From the NCBI GenBank assembly GCA_025667525.1, contig CM046875.1, positions 201,538,125 to 201,602,124 on the forward strand: a DNA stretch of 64,000 nucleotides, given 5' to 3'. The first letter of the stretch is position 1. The number at the start of each line of letters is the position of its first letter. The notes beneath the pieces were generated by a model. That model was given only the letters and a program-made list of their open reading frames with translations. It was not told the origin of the DNA and did not search any database. Source of the stretch: Glebionis coronaria. Lineage: Eukaryota; Streptophyta; Magnoliopsida; Asterales; Asteraceae. The position numbers and the translations under genes are program-made. This document shows positions 41,191-53,648 of the stretch, piece by piece.

Positions 41191-41722
41191 GTGTTTTTTT
41201 ATTCATCTTTTTATTAATATAGGGTAATATAGTTATAGCTGTCAGTTTTAATTAGGATTTTTATACAAGTTTTAGTATATCTCATTTTAATTCAATGTTT
41301 TCTTATTAGTTTCTTTTATAAAGTTTAAATAAAAAAAATATTTTAATTACTTTTAGGAATTTTAAATGTTTTTAAATTTAGTTTAAATTTTAGTTAATAT
41401 AGATTTTATATAAAATTAGTTTTGTTTTTTAAATTCAAAATAGTATTTTTATTAGAATAATTAAATTTTGTTTAAATAGTTTTAAATATAGTTTAAATCA
41501 GTTTTAAATATATAAATCGTAAGTTTTTAGTTAATTGAATTAGATTTAAATTTAAAATAGTTTAATTAGTTTTTAATTAATTAGTTTCTAGTTTTAAAAA
41601 TACCAAAAATACGTTTCACCAAGAACAAATAGTCTTACGTTTAAATTGAAAATCAATTCGAGTCGAGTCGAGGAAAAACGAACATTAATTGCTAAATTGG
41701 ACTAAAAATCCTTACATTAAAT

Positions 41723-41740
41723 TGGCGCCGCTGCCGCTTC
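41723..41740 (+). promoter_or_regulatory. Primer binding site of B3 (tRNA-Asp-like)
   Basis: TGGCGCCGCTGCCGCTTC. The first 14 bases match the plant tRNA-Asp 3' end complement except one. Confidence 0.8.
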
Positions 41741-42467
41741 GCTCGTTACGATTGACGATTTCGTGAGACGTTTGGATTTTGGGATCCGTTCATTTTTAAC
41801 GTTACTTTTCTTGCAAACAAAACCAAAAATACAAAAAAATCAAAAACCTAAAAATACAATAAAATTAAAAAATCACAAAAGCAAATTCTTTCCTAAGATT
41901 TGCACCAAAAAAATTAAAAAATCTAAAAGTAATACTTTTTCCTAAAAGTATTACACCAAAAAAAATTACGTATTAGTGTTATTTTTCTTATTTCGATTTC
42001 TTTCATTTTTATTGTGAATATATATTTTTCTAAAAAAAATACAAAAATATTTTTCTTTTACTATATTATATTACGTAGCACAATTAATTTACCTACTTTT
42101 CAAATAAGACCTTAGTTGGGATTTCATCACCTAACTATTTTATTCGAATCCACAACAAGGAAAAAGGGCAAAATAGATAAATACTAGTAAGACGTTTGAA
42201 CTCGATTTATACAAACTATAAGGTGGGTATAAGGCGACGCGCTATAAAAAGTCGTCTAAGGAAAAAGGTTTTTAAGTGCTTTGTGCCACCTCGTTTCCCC
42301 GCTTGCTTGTGCGTATATTGAGAGGGACGACCGATTATTGGTTTCCAACTCAATTAGTATTAAGTATATATTTTTGTACCTTTTTAATATTGCACCTCGA
42401 GAGGGATAATCCTTTTCCTCTCAAAGTCGACCGAGGTCACCTACCTCATTCCTAAAGTTTTAATTGT
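41741..42467 (+). other. Leader of B3
   Basis: AT-rich, non-coding sequence between primer site and the gag start. Confidence 0.5.
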
Positions 42468-45260
42468 ATGCGCACTCGCGCGCGTACATACATACCAATT
42501 GGTGTACCAAATTCTTCCAATTCTTCCAAAAAGAAGAAGAAGAAGAATAACAAAAAGACCGTCATTCAAGCCGATCCCGAGAATCGAGCTTTCGAAAATA
42601 CAATGGCAACGGATAACCGACCTATGATCGAGATTTTACAATCTCACGTTGAGGGAAACGATGACGCTATCGTTCTCCCCGCAATCGGAACAAATAATTT
42701 TGAAATCAAAACAGGTTTTATTCAAATGGTTTTCGCTACACCAGTTTTGGGAGGTTCTCAAAATGACCCCCATGATCATATCAAGAGATTTATCCATTTA
42801 ACAAACACCGTCAAATACAATGGGGTGCCACAAGAGGCCATTCGTTTACAACTCTTTCCTTTTTCCCTCGAGGGACAAGCCCGGATTTGGCTTGATAAGG
42901 AACCACCCCAAAGTATTACTACATGGATTGACTTAGAGACCAAGTTCATTAACTACTTTTTCCCACCATCACGGACTACTTCTTTAAGGAATGAAATCAT
43001 TACTTTTGAACAAAAATATGGGGAAACGTTTAGTGAGTCTTGGGATCGATTTAAAGTGCTTTTAAGAAAATATCCACAACACGATTTCACTAAAGTGCAT
43101 CAAATTAATAAGTTTTACAATGGTTTAACTCTAAATGACCAAGACTCACTTAATAGTGCCGCGAGGGCAATATTCTTGTGAAATCAATGAACGAGGCTTG
43201 GGCCATAATTGAAAACAAGGCTAAAGTGCAAACTAAGAGTGTTAGGGCTACTATGGCAAGTGCTAGTTCTAGTGAGAATGATAAGAGAATTGATAAGCTT
43301 ACGTCGCTTGTTGAATCAATTGCTCTAAAAATCCAAGCCCTCAATGGTCAAGTTAATGCCTTGAAAGAAACTAGTGAAACGTGTGAGACTTGTGGTGGAC
43401 CACATTCGTATTTTAATTGTGACAAGGTTTATAATCAACAACAACAAGTTTGTACTTATAACACCAATGCTAATAAACGGGTTCAATTCAAACCAAATGT
43501 TGATGTTAACCGTTTGTCTTATAAGAGTACTAATTATTTGGCTCTCCCGGGTTTTGTAGCTCCACAAAGACCACCCCCACCCGCCCAAAACACCCAAAAC
43601 CAAAATAGGAACCAACGTCCTCAAATGGGTAATTTTCAAGGGAATGCAAATCAAGGGAATTTTAATGGTCAAAATCAAGGGTTTCAAAATACTAACCAAG
43701 GTTTTTATAATAACAACGGTTTTCAATCTCAATATCAAAACCATGGTTTTCCTAATCAAGGGGTTAACAATCAAGGGTATAATCAAATGAACATGCACAA
43801 CCCTAAAATGGACTTGGTTCTACAAAAATTAACCGAACATGAGAGAATTATGAAACAAATGCAAGAATCTACTAGACAAATGCAAGAATAAGAGATTTTT
43901 GACAATGATTCAAGCCCTTAGACCCCAAGGAGCCTTAACTTCTAATACCGAGATTAACCCTCGTGATAATGTGAGTGCTATCACTACTCGAAGTGGAGCC
44001 ACTTTAGTAGGACCTTCCATCTCTTCGCCCATAAAGGAGAGACAAGGCCCGGAGGTCATAATGAGTAATCCTACTCCCCCTTCGGTGATTCCTCCCACTA
44101 CCACTCCTAGTACTAGTGCTCCATTGCCTAATGAGCCCAACCCTAAGGTTGTTCAAGAAGCGAGTCCTTCTCCTTCTCAACCTTCAAAGTCTAAACCAAA
44201 TATCCCTTATCCATCTAGGTTAGACAAGGGTAAAGTGCTCACCAAAGATGAAGTTCATGTCTCCAACTTTTTGAAAATGATTTCCAACGTTAATGTTAAC
44301 ATTAGCCTTATTGAAGCACTTGCTCAAATGCCAAAATTTGTGAAAATGTTTAAAGATTTGCTTAACAAGAAAGAAAAAATGGTTGAGCTCGTGAATACCC
44401 GTTTAAATGAGAATTGTTCCGCGATTCTTCTCAAAGAGCTTCCCGAAAAGCTAGGAGATCCCGGACGATTCGTGTTACCTTGCTCGTTTCCTCAAATTGT
44501 GATTGTATGTCCTTAGCGGATCTCGGCGCTAGCATCAATCTTATGCCACTTTCGGTATGGAAACAATTATCATTACCCGACCTTGTACCGACTCGCATGA
44601 CTCTCGAGTTAGCTAATAGAACTCTCGCATACCCCGTTGGTATTGCCGAAGACGTTTTTGTTAGAGTTGGTACATTCACTTTTCCCGTAGGACTTTGTCG
44701 TCGTCGACTATGAGATGGATCCTCGTATTCCGTTAATACTTGGTAGACCATTCTTACGAGCCAGAAGAGCCTTAGTTGATATAGCCAAAGGGGAGTTAAT
44801 TCTTAGGGATAGGAATGAACAACAAGTTTTTAAATAGGTAAAAATCAAAACAAAATCAAATGGAAAAGAGTCGGTCAATATGATTGATATTCTTAATTAT
44901 GATAATGACGAGATTTTTATTAACCCTTTTAGAATTAAAACGTCTAATCAAAATGATTTTGTGATAACTTCATCCCTTCCCTTAGAGCCTCAAATTTTTG
45001 ATACTCCTATTTATGATACCTATAGTGATGACACTTCTTCAAGTGATCACACTATCTTCGGTTTAGACGACTCACCTTTTGACCTACCCACTTTTGACCC
45101 ACCCATTTATGATACACCAATCTTTGATACCTACGATGATGACACTTCGTTAAGTGATCTCATTAACTTTAATTACCTACCCCATGATCTTAATACAGCT
45201 CATATCCCTATGAGTGATTCTTCCATGGAGACTCCCTTTGACTTTTATACCCCACTTTAG
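42468..45260 (+). pseudogene. gag-pro: gag-protease gene of B3, several frameshifts and stops
   Basis: The start MRTRARTY corresponds to MRTRSSNY in B3a. In order: a retrotransposon gag domain (42700-43170, with LQLFPFSLEGQARIWLDKEP), a zinc knuckle CETCGGPHSYFNC (43379-43417), an Asn/Gln-rich stretch, ISAITTRSG-like text, then the aspartic protease with [17 protein letters not shown] (about 44510-44560) and [18 protein letters not shown] (44736-44790), and an acidic Asp/Thr-rich tail. Lesions relative to B3a are: a frameshift near 43165, a stop plus frameshift near 43889, frameshifts near 44490 and 44691, TAG at 44836-44838, and another frame change near 45258. Gag would form the particle and the protease would cleave it. 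This copy cannot make a full protein. Confidence 0.85.
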
Positions 45261-45265
45261 AAGTC

Positions 45266-45769
45266 ATGACTTTTGAGGAGGATCCTCCACTCTTAGAGAT
45301 CATTCCTACTTTAGAGGTTATTCCATTTGAGGAGGATTTGGACATCTTTCTAAATACCTATTTTCCTCATGAGGAAGAGTTTTCCTATGACTCCGATGAT
45401 ACTTATGTTTTCACATCGAGTTTGGAAGAGGACGACCTTCCCACTTTGGATTTTGATGATATTTTTAGCTTAAATGTCAACACCTCTTGCTATTTTCTCG
45501 TTAAGGAACCGGTGTTTGATCCCGGAATACAGACTTTAGTGCTATCATTTAAAAATCACCTTACCCTTCCTTATAAGAGACTTTTGCCTAAGGATATCCC
45601 ACTTTTCTTTGCTTTGTGTTATTTTACCACCTCGGGGTTTATTTCCTTTTGTGATGGAAATTATGTGTTTGACCCGGGTGGATTTTCATGGGGTATTCCT
45701 TATATGACTTTGTTTCACCCTTTATCATGGAGATATTTTCCTCCCTTGGAAATCTCGGTTTTCCCATGA
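45266..45769 (+). CDS. Downstream acidic 'FDPGI' reading frame of B3
   Basis: An open frame of 167 codons, probably the continuation of the gag-protease protein after a frame change. It is rich in Asp/Glu at first (FEEDLDIFLNTYFPHEEEF), then has KEPVFDPGI, a hydrophobic stretch (PLFFALCYFTTSGFISFC) and DGNYVFDPGGF. The same order (FEEDFSTFLNTYFPHE, KEKLFDPGI, hydrophobic stretch, DENYVFD) is found after gag-protease in B3a. I know of no assigned function. The hydrophobic part could be a membrane segment, and Athila elements are known for env-like ORFs, but this is speculative. Confidence 0.5.
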   Translation: MTFEEDPPLLEIIPTLEVIPFEEDLDIFLNTYFPHEEEFSYDSDDTYVFTSSLEEDDLPTLDFDDIFSLNVNTSCYFLVKEPVFDPGIQTLVLSFKNHLTLPYKRLLPKDIPLFFALCYFTTSGFISFCDGNYVFDPGGFSWGIPYMTLFHPLSWRYFPPLEISVFP

Positions 45770-47700
45770 TTTTCCTAATTGAATGATGACATTCGGGAAA
45801 TCGAGTCGAGCTAGAGACTCGTGATAAATAAATCAAGCATCGTTTAACTAGGTTAGATTTTTACCTTTACCATCCTTTCCACCCTTTTTCACCTTCACCC
45901 ATTTTCACCAATTAGTGTATGGGGGAGCCAAGTAGGTTGTTTTTGTGTTGTGATATTGTGTGCATGGACATGAGATTTAATGATCCACTTTTGGTGCTTT
46001 TGACGCGACCTGTGTTCCCGTGTACCCGGTTCCTTCGATAAGTTTTTGCTATTGGGATTCAATCTTGTATATAAATAAAACGAATAAATGTAATCACTTT
46101 AGTTGTCTCTTCCTTAGCTCGATTTAAACAACGTACTCAATGTCCTAAGTGTAGGGGAGTTTATTCTCCCACATGCTTAAACATTGAGGACAATGTTTAT
46201 ATTAAGTGTAGGGGGGAATTCTATCAAAATTTTAGTGGGCTTTTCCATGAATTTGACCTCATTTAACCGGAAAAATTAAAAGTTTTTCAACGGTTTTCAA
46301 ATTTTTGATCTATTTTGGCCTAATAAGTATTTCCATGTATTTTCTTTCCTTTTATCTTCGCATCGCATTTATATTTTCCATTTTAAGAATAAAGTCAAAA
46401 AAATTAAAAAAATAAATAAATAAATAAAATGGTTTTCAACCCGAGTTTACTTATCCAAGTTTACTCTAGCTAGTATCCTTTTACATATAGACCTTAATTG
46501 GTTTATTAGGCTAAGCATCCACGAGTCTCATTCCTTGAGATTTTAAATTATGGAGAACGAGAGATGATAGAGTTGATAATAAGTTTAAGGGTTAATTCTT
46601 ATTTATATGAGTTTTTGTGGCTCTTTCTTCCCGCATGTATATTTAATTGCTTAATAAATGAGGATTTTTGCGGTGTCGATTAGATATCTTAACTCTTAGC
46701 CAAATCTTTATTCTCCTTGTAATTAAAGCATGAACAAATTGAGGGTGCTAGCGTTGTAGACTTCCGACTAAGGTGGCTCATAACCACTAAGTAGGAGGTA
46801 TTCAGACCATGGGACCACAGAATTTGGCCTATTATATATATCATAAATAAAAAAGAATAAGATTAAAACATGACCTAAAGGAGCCTTAGGGTGTGGGGCA
46901 TGTAGCACGAACCTTGTCATTAGAGCCTTAGGGTGTATGTCATGGTAAGTGTTGAATAAAAATTGATCAAAATTTAATTCCCTCGTTTATCGTTCAAGGA
47001 GCCTTAGGGTATGGAAAATAGATGAGGAGCATTTTTACATCTTAAAGAGCCTTAAGGGTATATGACGTGAACTTGCTAAACTCCACATAAAGTCAACATG
47101 ACTTTGGAGGAATAATTAATAAGTAGTACTATTGGCCAAATTTTGGGTCCGGGAATTTATTCCCCAAATCGTGTTAAATCATCCTTGATGTGGGCTTACT
47201 TCAGTAACAACGTTTTTGAGGACGAGGTTAAGTTTTGAGTGTCGGGTTTGCACCGTTTGGCCTTCATTTTTGGACTAATAATTATCAAATAAGTCAAATG
47301 AGCCTAGGGTGAATGACAATCAATAAAATCTAGAGATACAACGTAGGAATTGGAGAAAGAGTATTACACAATTCTCTTATATAAGTGGTTTTAACTTTAG
47401 GACTTATGGTAAACAATGGTCTCGTTTTTAAGCTTGGTATAGGGAACGTGAAACTTGAAGGTGATTAATATTCATGACACCAAAGCCCTAATTTAAGTCT
47501 TAGATTTCTTTACATGTTTCTTCCATCAAATAATTTCCAAGTTAAATAAATTGTTATAACTTTTGTTTCCTTTAAAGTTTTTATCTTTCCATCATAATAG
47601 TAATAGTATATCCTAATAAAGGCCAAGATGGGTTAATAATGAGAAAAGTGTAACTTTATGCTTTAAAATAATGCATTGCATGGGGTCATTGCAATGGTCA
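45770..47700 (+). other. 3' non-coding region of B3
   Basis: No gene. It contains the conserved polypurine-hairpin block (46147-46216) and four copies of GAGCCTTAGGG (about 46881, 46923, 46999, 47047). This is where pol would lie in an autonomous relative. Confidence 0.6.
46147..46216 (+). repeat. Conserved block: two AAGTGTAGGGG tracts around a hairpin (B3)
   Basis: AAGTGTAGGGGAG (46147), then a stem-loop AAACATTG-AGGA-CAATGTTT (46179-46198), then AAGTGTAGGGGGG (46204). The purine motif equals the true polypurine tract at 47701. The block is strongly conserved in B3a at 52726-52793. Confidence 0.8.
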
Positions 47701-47714
47701 AGTGTAGGGGATTT
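47701..47714 (+). promoter_or_regulatory. Polypurine tract of B3
   Basis: AAGTGTAGGGGATT directly before the right LTR start TAATAAGTG. Confidence 0.75.
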
Positions 47715-49173
47715 AATAAGTGTGTAAACACTTATCCTTTTGCCACTAAAATCAAGGAAAAACAAGACCTAATCATGTGTTTAATATTGAAAAAGTCAGA
47801 ATTGCGCGTGGTTTTGTGTTAAATAGGTACAAATGATCAAGAGGAAAGAAAACACGGGATTTCACGGTCAAATGTTGAAGAAAAGTCCAAGAAAGAGACG
47901 AAGACAAAGTCAAAAGACCAAAAGTGTGCCCAAGTTCACGAAAACCGGCTAAACCGACACAAGATTATAGAAAAATCGAGGAAACCGAAAATCAAGTTCA
48001 AATTTGTTCACGGATTCAAGTCTTTGAAGGATTTTTGTCTTGTGGGTCCACATTGGATAAATGGGCTCAAAAGCCCATTTAAGGATTTAAAATATCCACT
48101 TTTTGTTAATTAGCCCAAAAAAACCCATTTGCACAAAATCATGAAACGGATTGGACTTTGGGCCACAAGCCCAATGGTTAATTAAACATGGAATGGATCA
48201 TTCTTTTTTTTTATCCTCAGTCTAACATAACAAACGATTTATCTTGGTCAAAACCCCACACACACGTTTGTTTAATAACCCTTTTTACCTACCCACTTCT
48301 TTCGTTACAAACTAAGAAAACAATTCACCCACTCCTTCTTCTCTCCCAAATAAACTCACCCACCATTTTACCCCAATCCAAAAACCTAATCAGTAACAAC
48401 CCAATTAATTTTTAGGGCTTTTATCTAACTCGTGTGATTCACACGATTTGGAATAAATCCCCATAAGAATCGGAAGCAAACACCATGGTGGTCCAAATCT
48501 CACGTGGCCAATCCCCCTCTTTTGATTGGTCGTGACAACACCAAATACCCCAATCCACCAATCAAATGAACCCACGTCATCCCTAAACAAATACTACTAA
48601 CACATCTCAAAAACACCTTGGCGATCCATGTGATAGTGGAGTATTTTCCACCGTAGATGAAGAAAGAGAAGGAAAGAAGATAAAAAGAGCGGCTCAGATT
48701 AATTACTTACTCTTTAAGCCATGAAGAGGGTTTCCAGGGGTTTGCCTATAAAAATCCCCATCAAATCTGTAATAGAGGGCACTTTTTATTATTTTAATTT
48801 TAATTTTATGCAATTTAGATTTTAGGTTATTTGTAATTTTCTTTCAAAATACTGTAATCCAGTTTTTAATTATTAATGAAATATTAATTTTCAGTTAATT
48901 ATTGTCTCCTTTAAATTTATTACGTTTTACTTTTCGTTACTGTTTTTGGTTAAAATAATTAAAAAAATAGAATGTGGAATGTTATCTTCTCCCACTGGGA
49001 AGATATAAAAAAATATCTTGGTTCGGATTGGTTACTGTATTTGGTTCGATTATTGATGATGATGATGATTGGGTAAAAGGAGCTGTTTAACGGTGGTGTT
49101 TTCGGTTCATAAGGGGGTTCAGCACTTCCCTTCGTCCCAAGGGTTGTCATCACGAGGTTCTTCTTTTTCTTAT

Positions 49174-51096
49174 TGATAACTAAGATTTTACCTAGTTTAA
49201 AAATTAAGTTCGTTGATGTATGTCTAATCGAATTGATCTTGGTTAACTATGTGACTCTATTGTTCTTTGGTGAAACAAAAGTGTTCCGTTGTAGTATTAA
49301 AAGTGCAAAACTTAAAAGTAAAAGGGCAATTAAAGTAAATCTAAAACTAATTTAAAGTAAGTGCAAGTATTTAAAACGTGACTAAAATTAAAGGGCACTA
49401 AACGTAAATAACGCAAACTTAAATCTATCTAAGGCAAACTTAAAACGCAACTAAAACTTAAAACTAAGGCAAGGCTAAAATAAATCTAAGGTAAAATTAA
49501 CTTAAAGTGCGACTAAGGAAAAGGCAGGAAAAATAAAGCTTGAAATTAAAAATCAAAGACAAAAACTAAAAACAACCTGAATACAGCTCATTCGGAATAA
49601 TCCTTCGTTCGGAACAATCACTCATCCGGAATGTCACCTTCGTTTGGAATGATTCTTCTTCGCTCGGAATATTACCAAAATCATTGATCCGGAACAAATT
49701 GATCTGAATATGTCACTTATCCAAAACAATCCTACGTTCGGAACTTTGCTGATTCGGAACTTCTTGAAAGAAATCCTTGATTCGGAAGTCTTGGTTCGGA
49801 AGATGTTGATTCGGAACTCTTCCGAATGAATTGCTTGATTCGGAAGTTCTTGAGTTCCGAATGAACCACTCTTGAGTCGCAACTCCTTATGCCAAATCCT
49901 TGACTCGGAACTTTTGGTTCGTTCGGAAGTTTCTTGATTCGGAAGACTTCCGAATGAAGTACTTGGTTCGGAACTTTTTGATGTTCCGAATAAGTTCCTT
50001 GATTCGGAAGTTTTTGCTTAACCCTTGATTCGGAACTTTCGTTCGGAAGTCCTTAACTCGGAACTTTTGGTGTTGATCCGGAACTCTTCCGAATGAAACC
50101 TCTTGGCTCAAAACTTCTTCACTCGGAACTTTACCTGGGAAAGATCAGATACAGAAACAAACACCCCCGAAGAAAAGGGAAATACAGTAACAAAGAATCT
50201 AACCACAATTTAACCAAAATCAAACAAAAGATTTAACCAAACTAATAACAAAACAACCAATAAGCATAAACAAACAATCTATATCAATAAAACTAACAAA
50301 TCTAACCACAAAAATTAAAACCCACTTGGATCAAAATAAGAACATGAACATGAACACAAACATAAACATAAAAATCAAAGATTAAGAAAGGTAGATAGGA
50401 GATTAACAAGATAAAATAAAGATTGACAAGAATTAAATGGAAACTTACTTGAAATTAAATGAATTTAAGGTGCAAGACAAGGTAATTAAATTGACAAGTA
50501 TTTAAATTGACATGAATTTAAAGGTGCAAGGTAAATAAATGGTGGAAGACTAATTGTCACACTTAGCCAACACCTGAAAAGTAATTAAGACTAATCTATA
50601 TATAGGGGAGGATTAGGAAGCTTCCTCCCCTCCTTGCTTTCTTCTTAATTGCGTCATTAGGTCCTTAAGCCTTTAATCTTCATTAATTGCACCATTAGTC
50701 CTTTATTCTTCTAATCTTCTTTAAACTTGTACTCTAATGACTTGTGGCTCGGGATTTCTTTTGAACTCGTCTTTTAATTCTTCAATAAAATAGACTTGAG
50801 TTCCTCGGCTTTTAGTAAACTTTCGTCTTTTGACTTTTTCTTCGATAAATCTTCAGAATTGGTCTTGGACTTCCGTTCTTTTTGCACTCTTGACTTCCTG
50901 ACTTCGTCTTTCATCTTTTTCTTCAATAAAAGCCCGTGAATGCCCGTGTTTTCTCCACTTTTCACCTTTTCGTCCTAAATCACAACAAAAACACAAACCA
51001 CGCATAATTCCGACATAAAAGACTTAAAATACACGTTTTGGCTCGGTTATTATTGTAATTAAGTGGTAGAAAGGATGGGTGTTTACACACCTATCA
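49174..51096 (-). repeat. 3' LTR of B3a
   Basis: TATA-like CTATATATAG at 50596-50605. On the sense strand this leaves a U5/leader portion of about 1.4 kb that contains the TTCGGAA array. Confidence 0.92.
49580..50140. repeat. TTCGGAA/TTCCGAA cluster in the B3a LTR (copy 1)
   Basis: About 25 copies of TTCGGAA, CTCGGAA, TCCGGAA or the complement TTCCGAA in 560 bp, typically followed by CTT or GTT and spaced 12-30 bp apart. The matching cluster is at about 56995-57535 in the other LTR. Confidence 0.85.
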
Positions 51097-51110
51097 AATC
51101 CCCTACACTT
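51097..51110 (-). promoter_or_regulatory. Polypurine tract of B3a
   Basis: The minus strand reads AAGTGTAGGGGATT directly before the LTR start TGATAGGTG. Confidence 0.75.
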
Positions 51111-53126
51111 GACCATTGCAATGTCCTCATGCAATGCATTAGTTACAAAGCACGTTTACATTTTTCATCACAATCAATCCATAATGGCCTTTATTAACGA
51201 GCTAGAAAATTATAAACATACAAAGTAAAGAAATCAAAAGCATACCTTGGGTTTTGGAAATGTCATGAATAATCATCATCCTCAAGTTTTCACTTTCTCC
51301 AAACCAAGCTTAGAAACGAGATCATTGTTATTATAAGTTAGTAAACTAACACGAACTCATGTGGGCTAATTATTCACTTAGACTCCCTTATTCCTATGGG
51401 TATATCTTATATTTTATTGTTGTCTTGAATGATCACGAGAATACATTGTTGACTTATTTCGATAGTTTATTAAGCCGAAAATAAAGTGAACGATTTAATC
51501 AATAGTTAGCTAAAGGACAAAATCTTTTAAAATTGCCTCTCGGGACCTTATAAAGTTCATATCTTGGCATAACTCGCTTCGCGATTTGAGACCTTTCTCG
51601 GACCGATATTTGGCAGCGACTTCATACTTCAAACCTTGAGAGACGTTCATGAAATTATGGTCTTCTCTTCATAATGGAATTTCTTCACTTGAAGTTTTGA
51701 GAGATTCATACTTGGACCACGACTTCTTCATTTTTATCCAATCTTTATTTTGGACTTTGATATACAACGATCCACCTCCTTTTATGACTTGGATCTATTT
51801 ATCCTCATACCTTGCTAGGGTCTTTTCGGATACACTTCTCCATGACTTTTGGGGAGTATTTGCTTTTCGTCGTGTGTCTCGATCCTTCATATTGATTTTC
51901 GATAAATGATTCTTCACATTACTTTGGATCTTTAGCAACAAAATATAGCCCTCATGCCTTGTTAGGGCCTTTTCGGACTCGCCAATCTTCGCATCCCGCT
52001 TCAATAAGTTATGCCTTGGCTATGAACTCTAATCCATACCGAGCAACTTTTAAACGATCTTGGGCTAGAAGCTAAGTAACTTTTCAAATCGTACAACCTT
52101 ATTTATTACAAATAAATTTATTAACAGGCGATAGGAGAACGGGCTTATAATTAACTCACATAAATTCACGAAAGAATACCAAACTTATAATTGACTCTAT
52201 CATCTCTCGTTCTCCATAGTTTAAAACCTCAAGTAATGAGACTCGTGGATGCTTAGCCTATTAAATCAAAGTTTTGGGTTTTCGAGTCGCCTATAGGATC
52301 TTGCAAATTCTTAGACTCTTTCAAGTTTAGAAATCGCGTTTTAAAGTTCCCTTGATAAACGACTCTCTAGGATCAATTATAGGAACTTGCGAAAAGTTCT
52401 TGTTCTTAACCCGTGAGAGTTAAGACTTTCGCGTTTTATAGCTCCCTATATAAAAGCCTAGCAAAACTTGACTTAAACACGTTAAGGATACTAGCTAGAG
52501 TAACTTAGATAAGTAAACTCGGGTTGAGTCAAAAGATTCACAACGTTTGAACATTAAAACCACTTTATTAAAAATTTATTCTAATAAGGTGAGAAATTAA
52601 CTATACAAAAGGAAAAACTAATGGGCCAAAATAGATCAAAAATTTTGAAATATGTCGAAAAATATGATTTTCCTGTTAAAATGCGGACAAATACAAGGAA
52701 AAGGCCACTTAACATCGATAGAAGTCCCCCCTACACTTAAGATAAACATTTTCCTCAATGTTTAAGCATGTGGGAGTAAACTCCCCTACACTTAGGACAT
52801 TGTGCACTTTGTTTAAATCTCGCTAAGGAAAGGACAACTAAAGAGCTTCCTATTTTAATACTGAGTAAATATAAAATAGTGAATCGAAAAGAGTTTAGGA
52901 TAGAACCAGGAAGAAGTGAACACGGAATCACGGGTCGTCAAGAATCATCAAGAGTGGATCATTGAAGCTCGAATCCCTGATTAAGAAGTGAGGAGAGGAA
53001 ATAGCAAACCAAAGGGTCTCCCCTACACTTATGATAAAGAAAGCGAAAAGATAGATGCATGGGTTGCCTCCCAAGAAGCGCTTGATTTTTGTTAACCGAG
53101 TCGTGAGCCTGACTCGACCTTGATTA
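51111..53126 (-). other. 3' non-coding region of B3a
   Basis: About 2 kb without a supported frame on either strand. It holds the conserved purine-tract/hairpin block at 52726-52793 and a further purine tract at 53020-53030. Confidence 0.6.
52726..52793 (-). repeat. Conserved block: two AAGTGTAGGGG tracts around a hairpin (B3a)
   Basis: On minus: AAGTGTAGGGGAG, a stem-loop AAACATT-GAGGAA-AATGTTT (52744-52763), then AAGTGTAGGGGGG. It is nearly base-for-base the block of B3 at 46147-46216, although the surrounding non-coding sequence is diverged. A third tract copy lies at 53020-53030. Confidence 0.8.
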
Positions 53127-53648
53127 TCAACGGAAGAAGCATGAAACATATCCACTATGATCAAAGACATAGTTTTCGTCCATCAAATAGCAGAGGGTTA
53201 AGGCGAACAAGGTAAGCCAAAGAAGAATAGGCAAGGTTCCCTTAAGCAGCGATGGAGCACGGTGGATGCAAGGGTGAAGTGGTGCAAGCAGATTTCCAAT
53301 AATTCCAAAGATTTTTCCTTTTATTTCATCAGGTGGATACTGAGATGGCTGCAGGATATCAATACCGGGGTCGAACAACTTTTCCTTTAGGGGAAAATAG
53401 CACTCAGGCTCAGCAGAGTGTGAAGAAGATCCGCGAAGAAGCACAACCTCGTCCTCAGAAGGGGGACAAAGAGGTGTTAACTCATACGTGCTGCGGATAT
53501 CAGTGTCGACCGGTTTCTTCTCCTTAGAAAGAATGTGCTTCAAATCCAAAGTAGGATCAAGACGATAATCTTCAAAGTCATAAGGAGGAGCATCACTCTC
53601 ATGAGGGAAGTAAGTGTTGAGAAACGTAGAGAAATCTTCCTCAAATGA
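53127..53648 (-). CDS. Downstream 'FDPGI' reading frame of B3a, in phase after the gag-protease stop
   Basis: Directly after the TAA at 53649-53651 the same frame stays open for about 174 codons: FEEDFSTFLNTYFPHE at the start, KEKLFDPGIDI in the middle, a hydrophobic stretch LPILLWLTLFALTLCYLM (about residues 140-157 of this part), then DENYVFD. Its first Met is at 53549, but conservation with B3 (45266-45769) begins before it, so it is probably the C-terminal part of the gag-protease protein behind a single stop codon. The function is unknown. The hydrophobic run could be membrane-inserting. Confidence 0.55.
   Translation of the reverse strand, partial: SFEEDFSTFLNTYFPHESDAPPYDFEDYRLDPTLDLKHILSKEKKPVDTDIRSTYELTPLCPPSEDEVVLLRGSSSHSAEPECYFPLKEKLFDPGIDILQPSQYPPDEIKGKIFGIIGNLLAPLHPCIHRAPSLLKGTLPILLWLTLFALTLCYLMDENYVFDHSGYVSCFFR

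Larger units (their letters stand above)
39071..41719 (+). repeat. 5' LTR of B3
   Basis: TATA-like CTATAAAAAC at 40100-40109. It includes the uninterrupted B3a target (CTTATTATTTTTG near 40523). It also carries a tRNA-like fossil at about 41105-41190. Confidence 0.9.

Noticed and set aside
43325..43798. A 157-codon frame on the minus strand over the gag of B3
   Set aside because: It is the reverse shadow of the gag gene and has biased, low-complexity composition without any domain.
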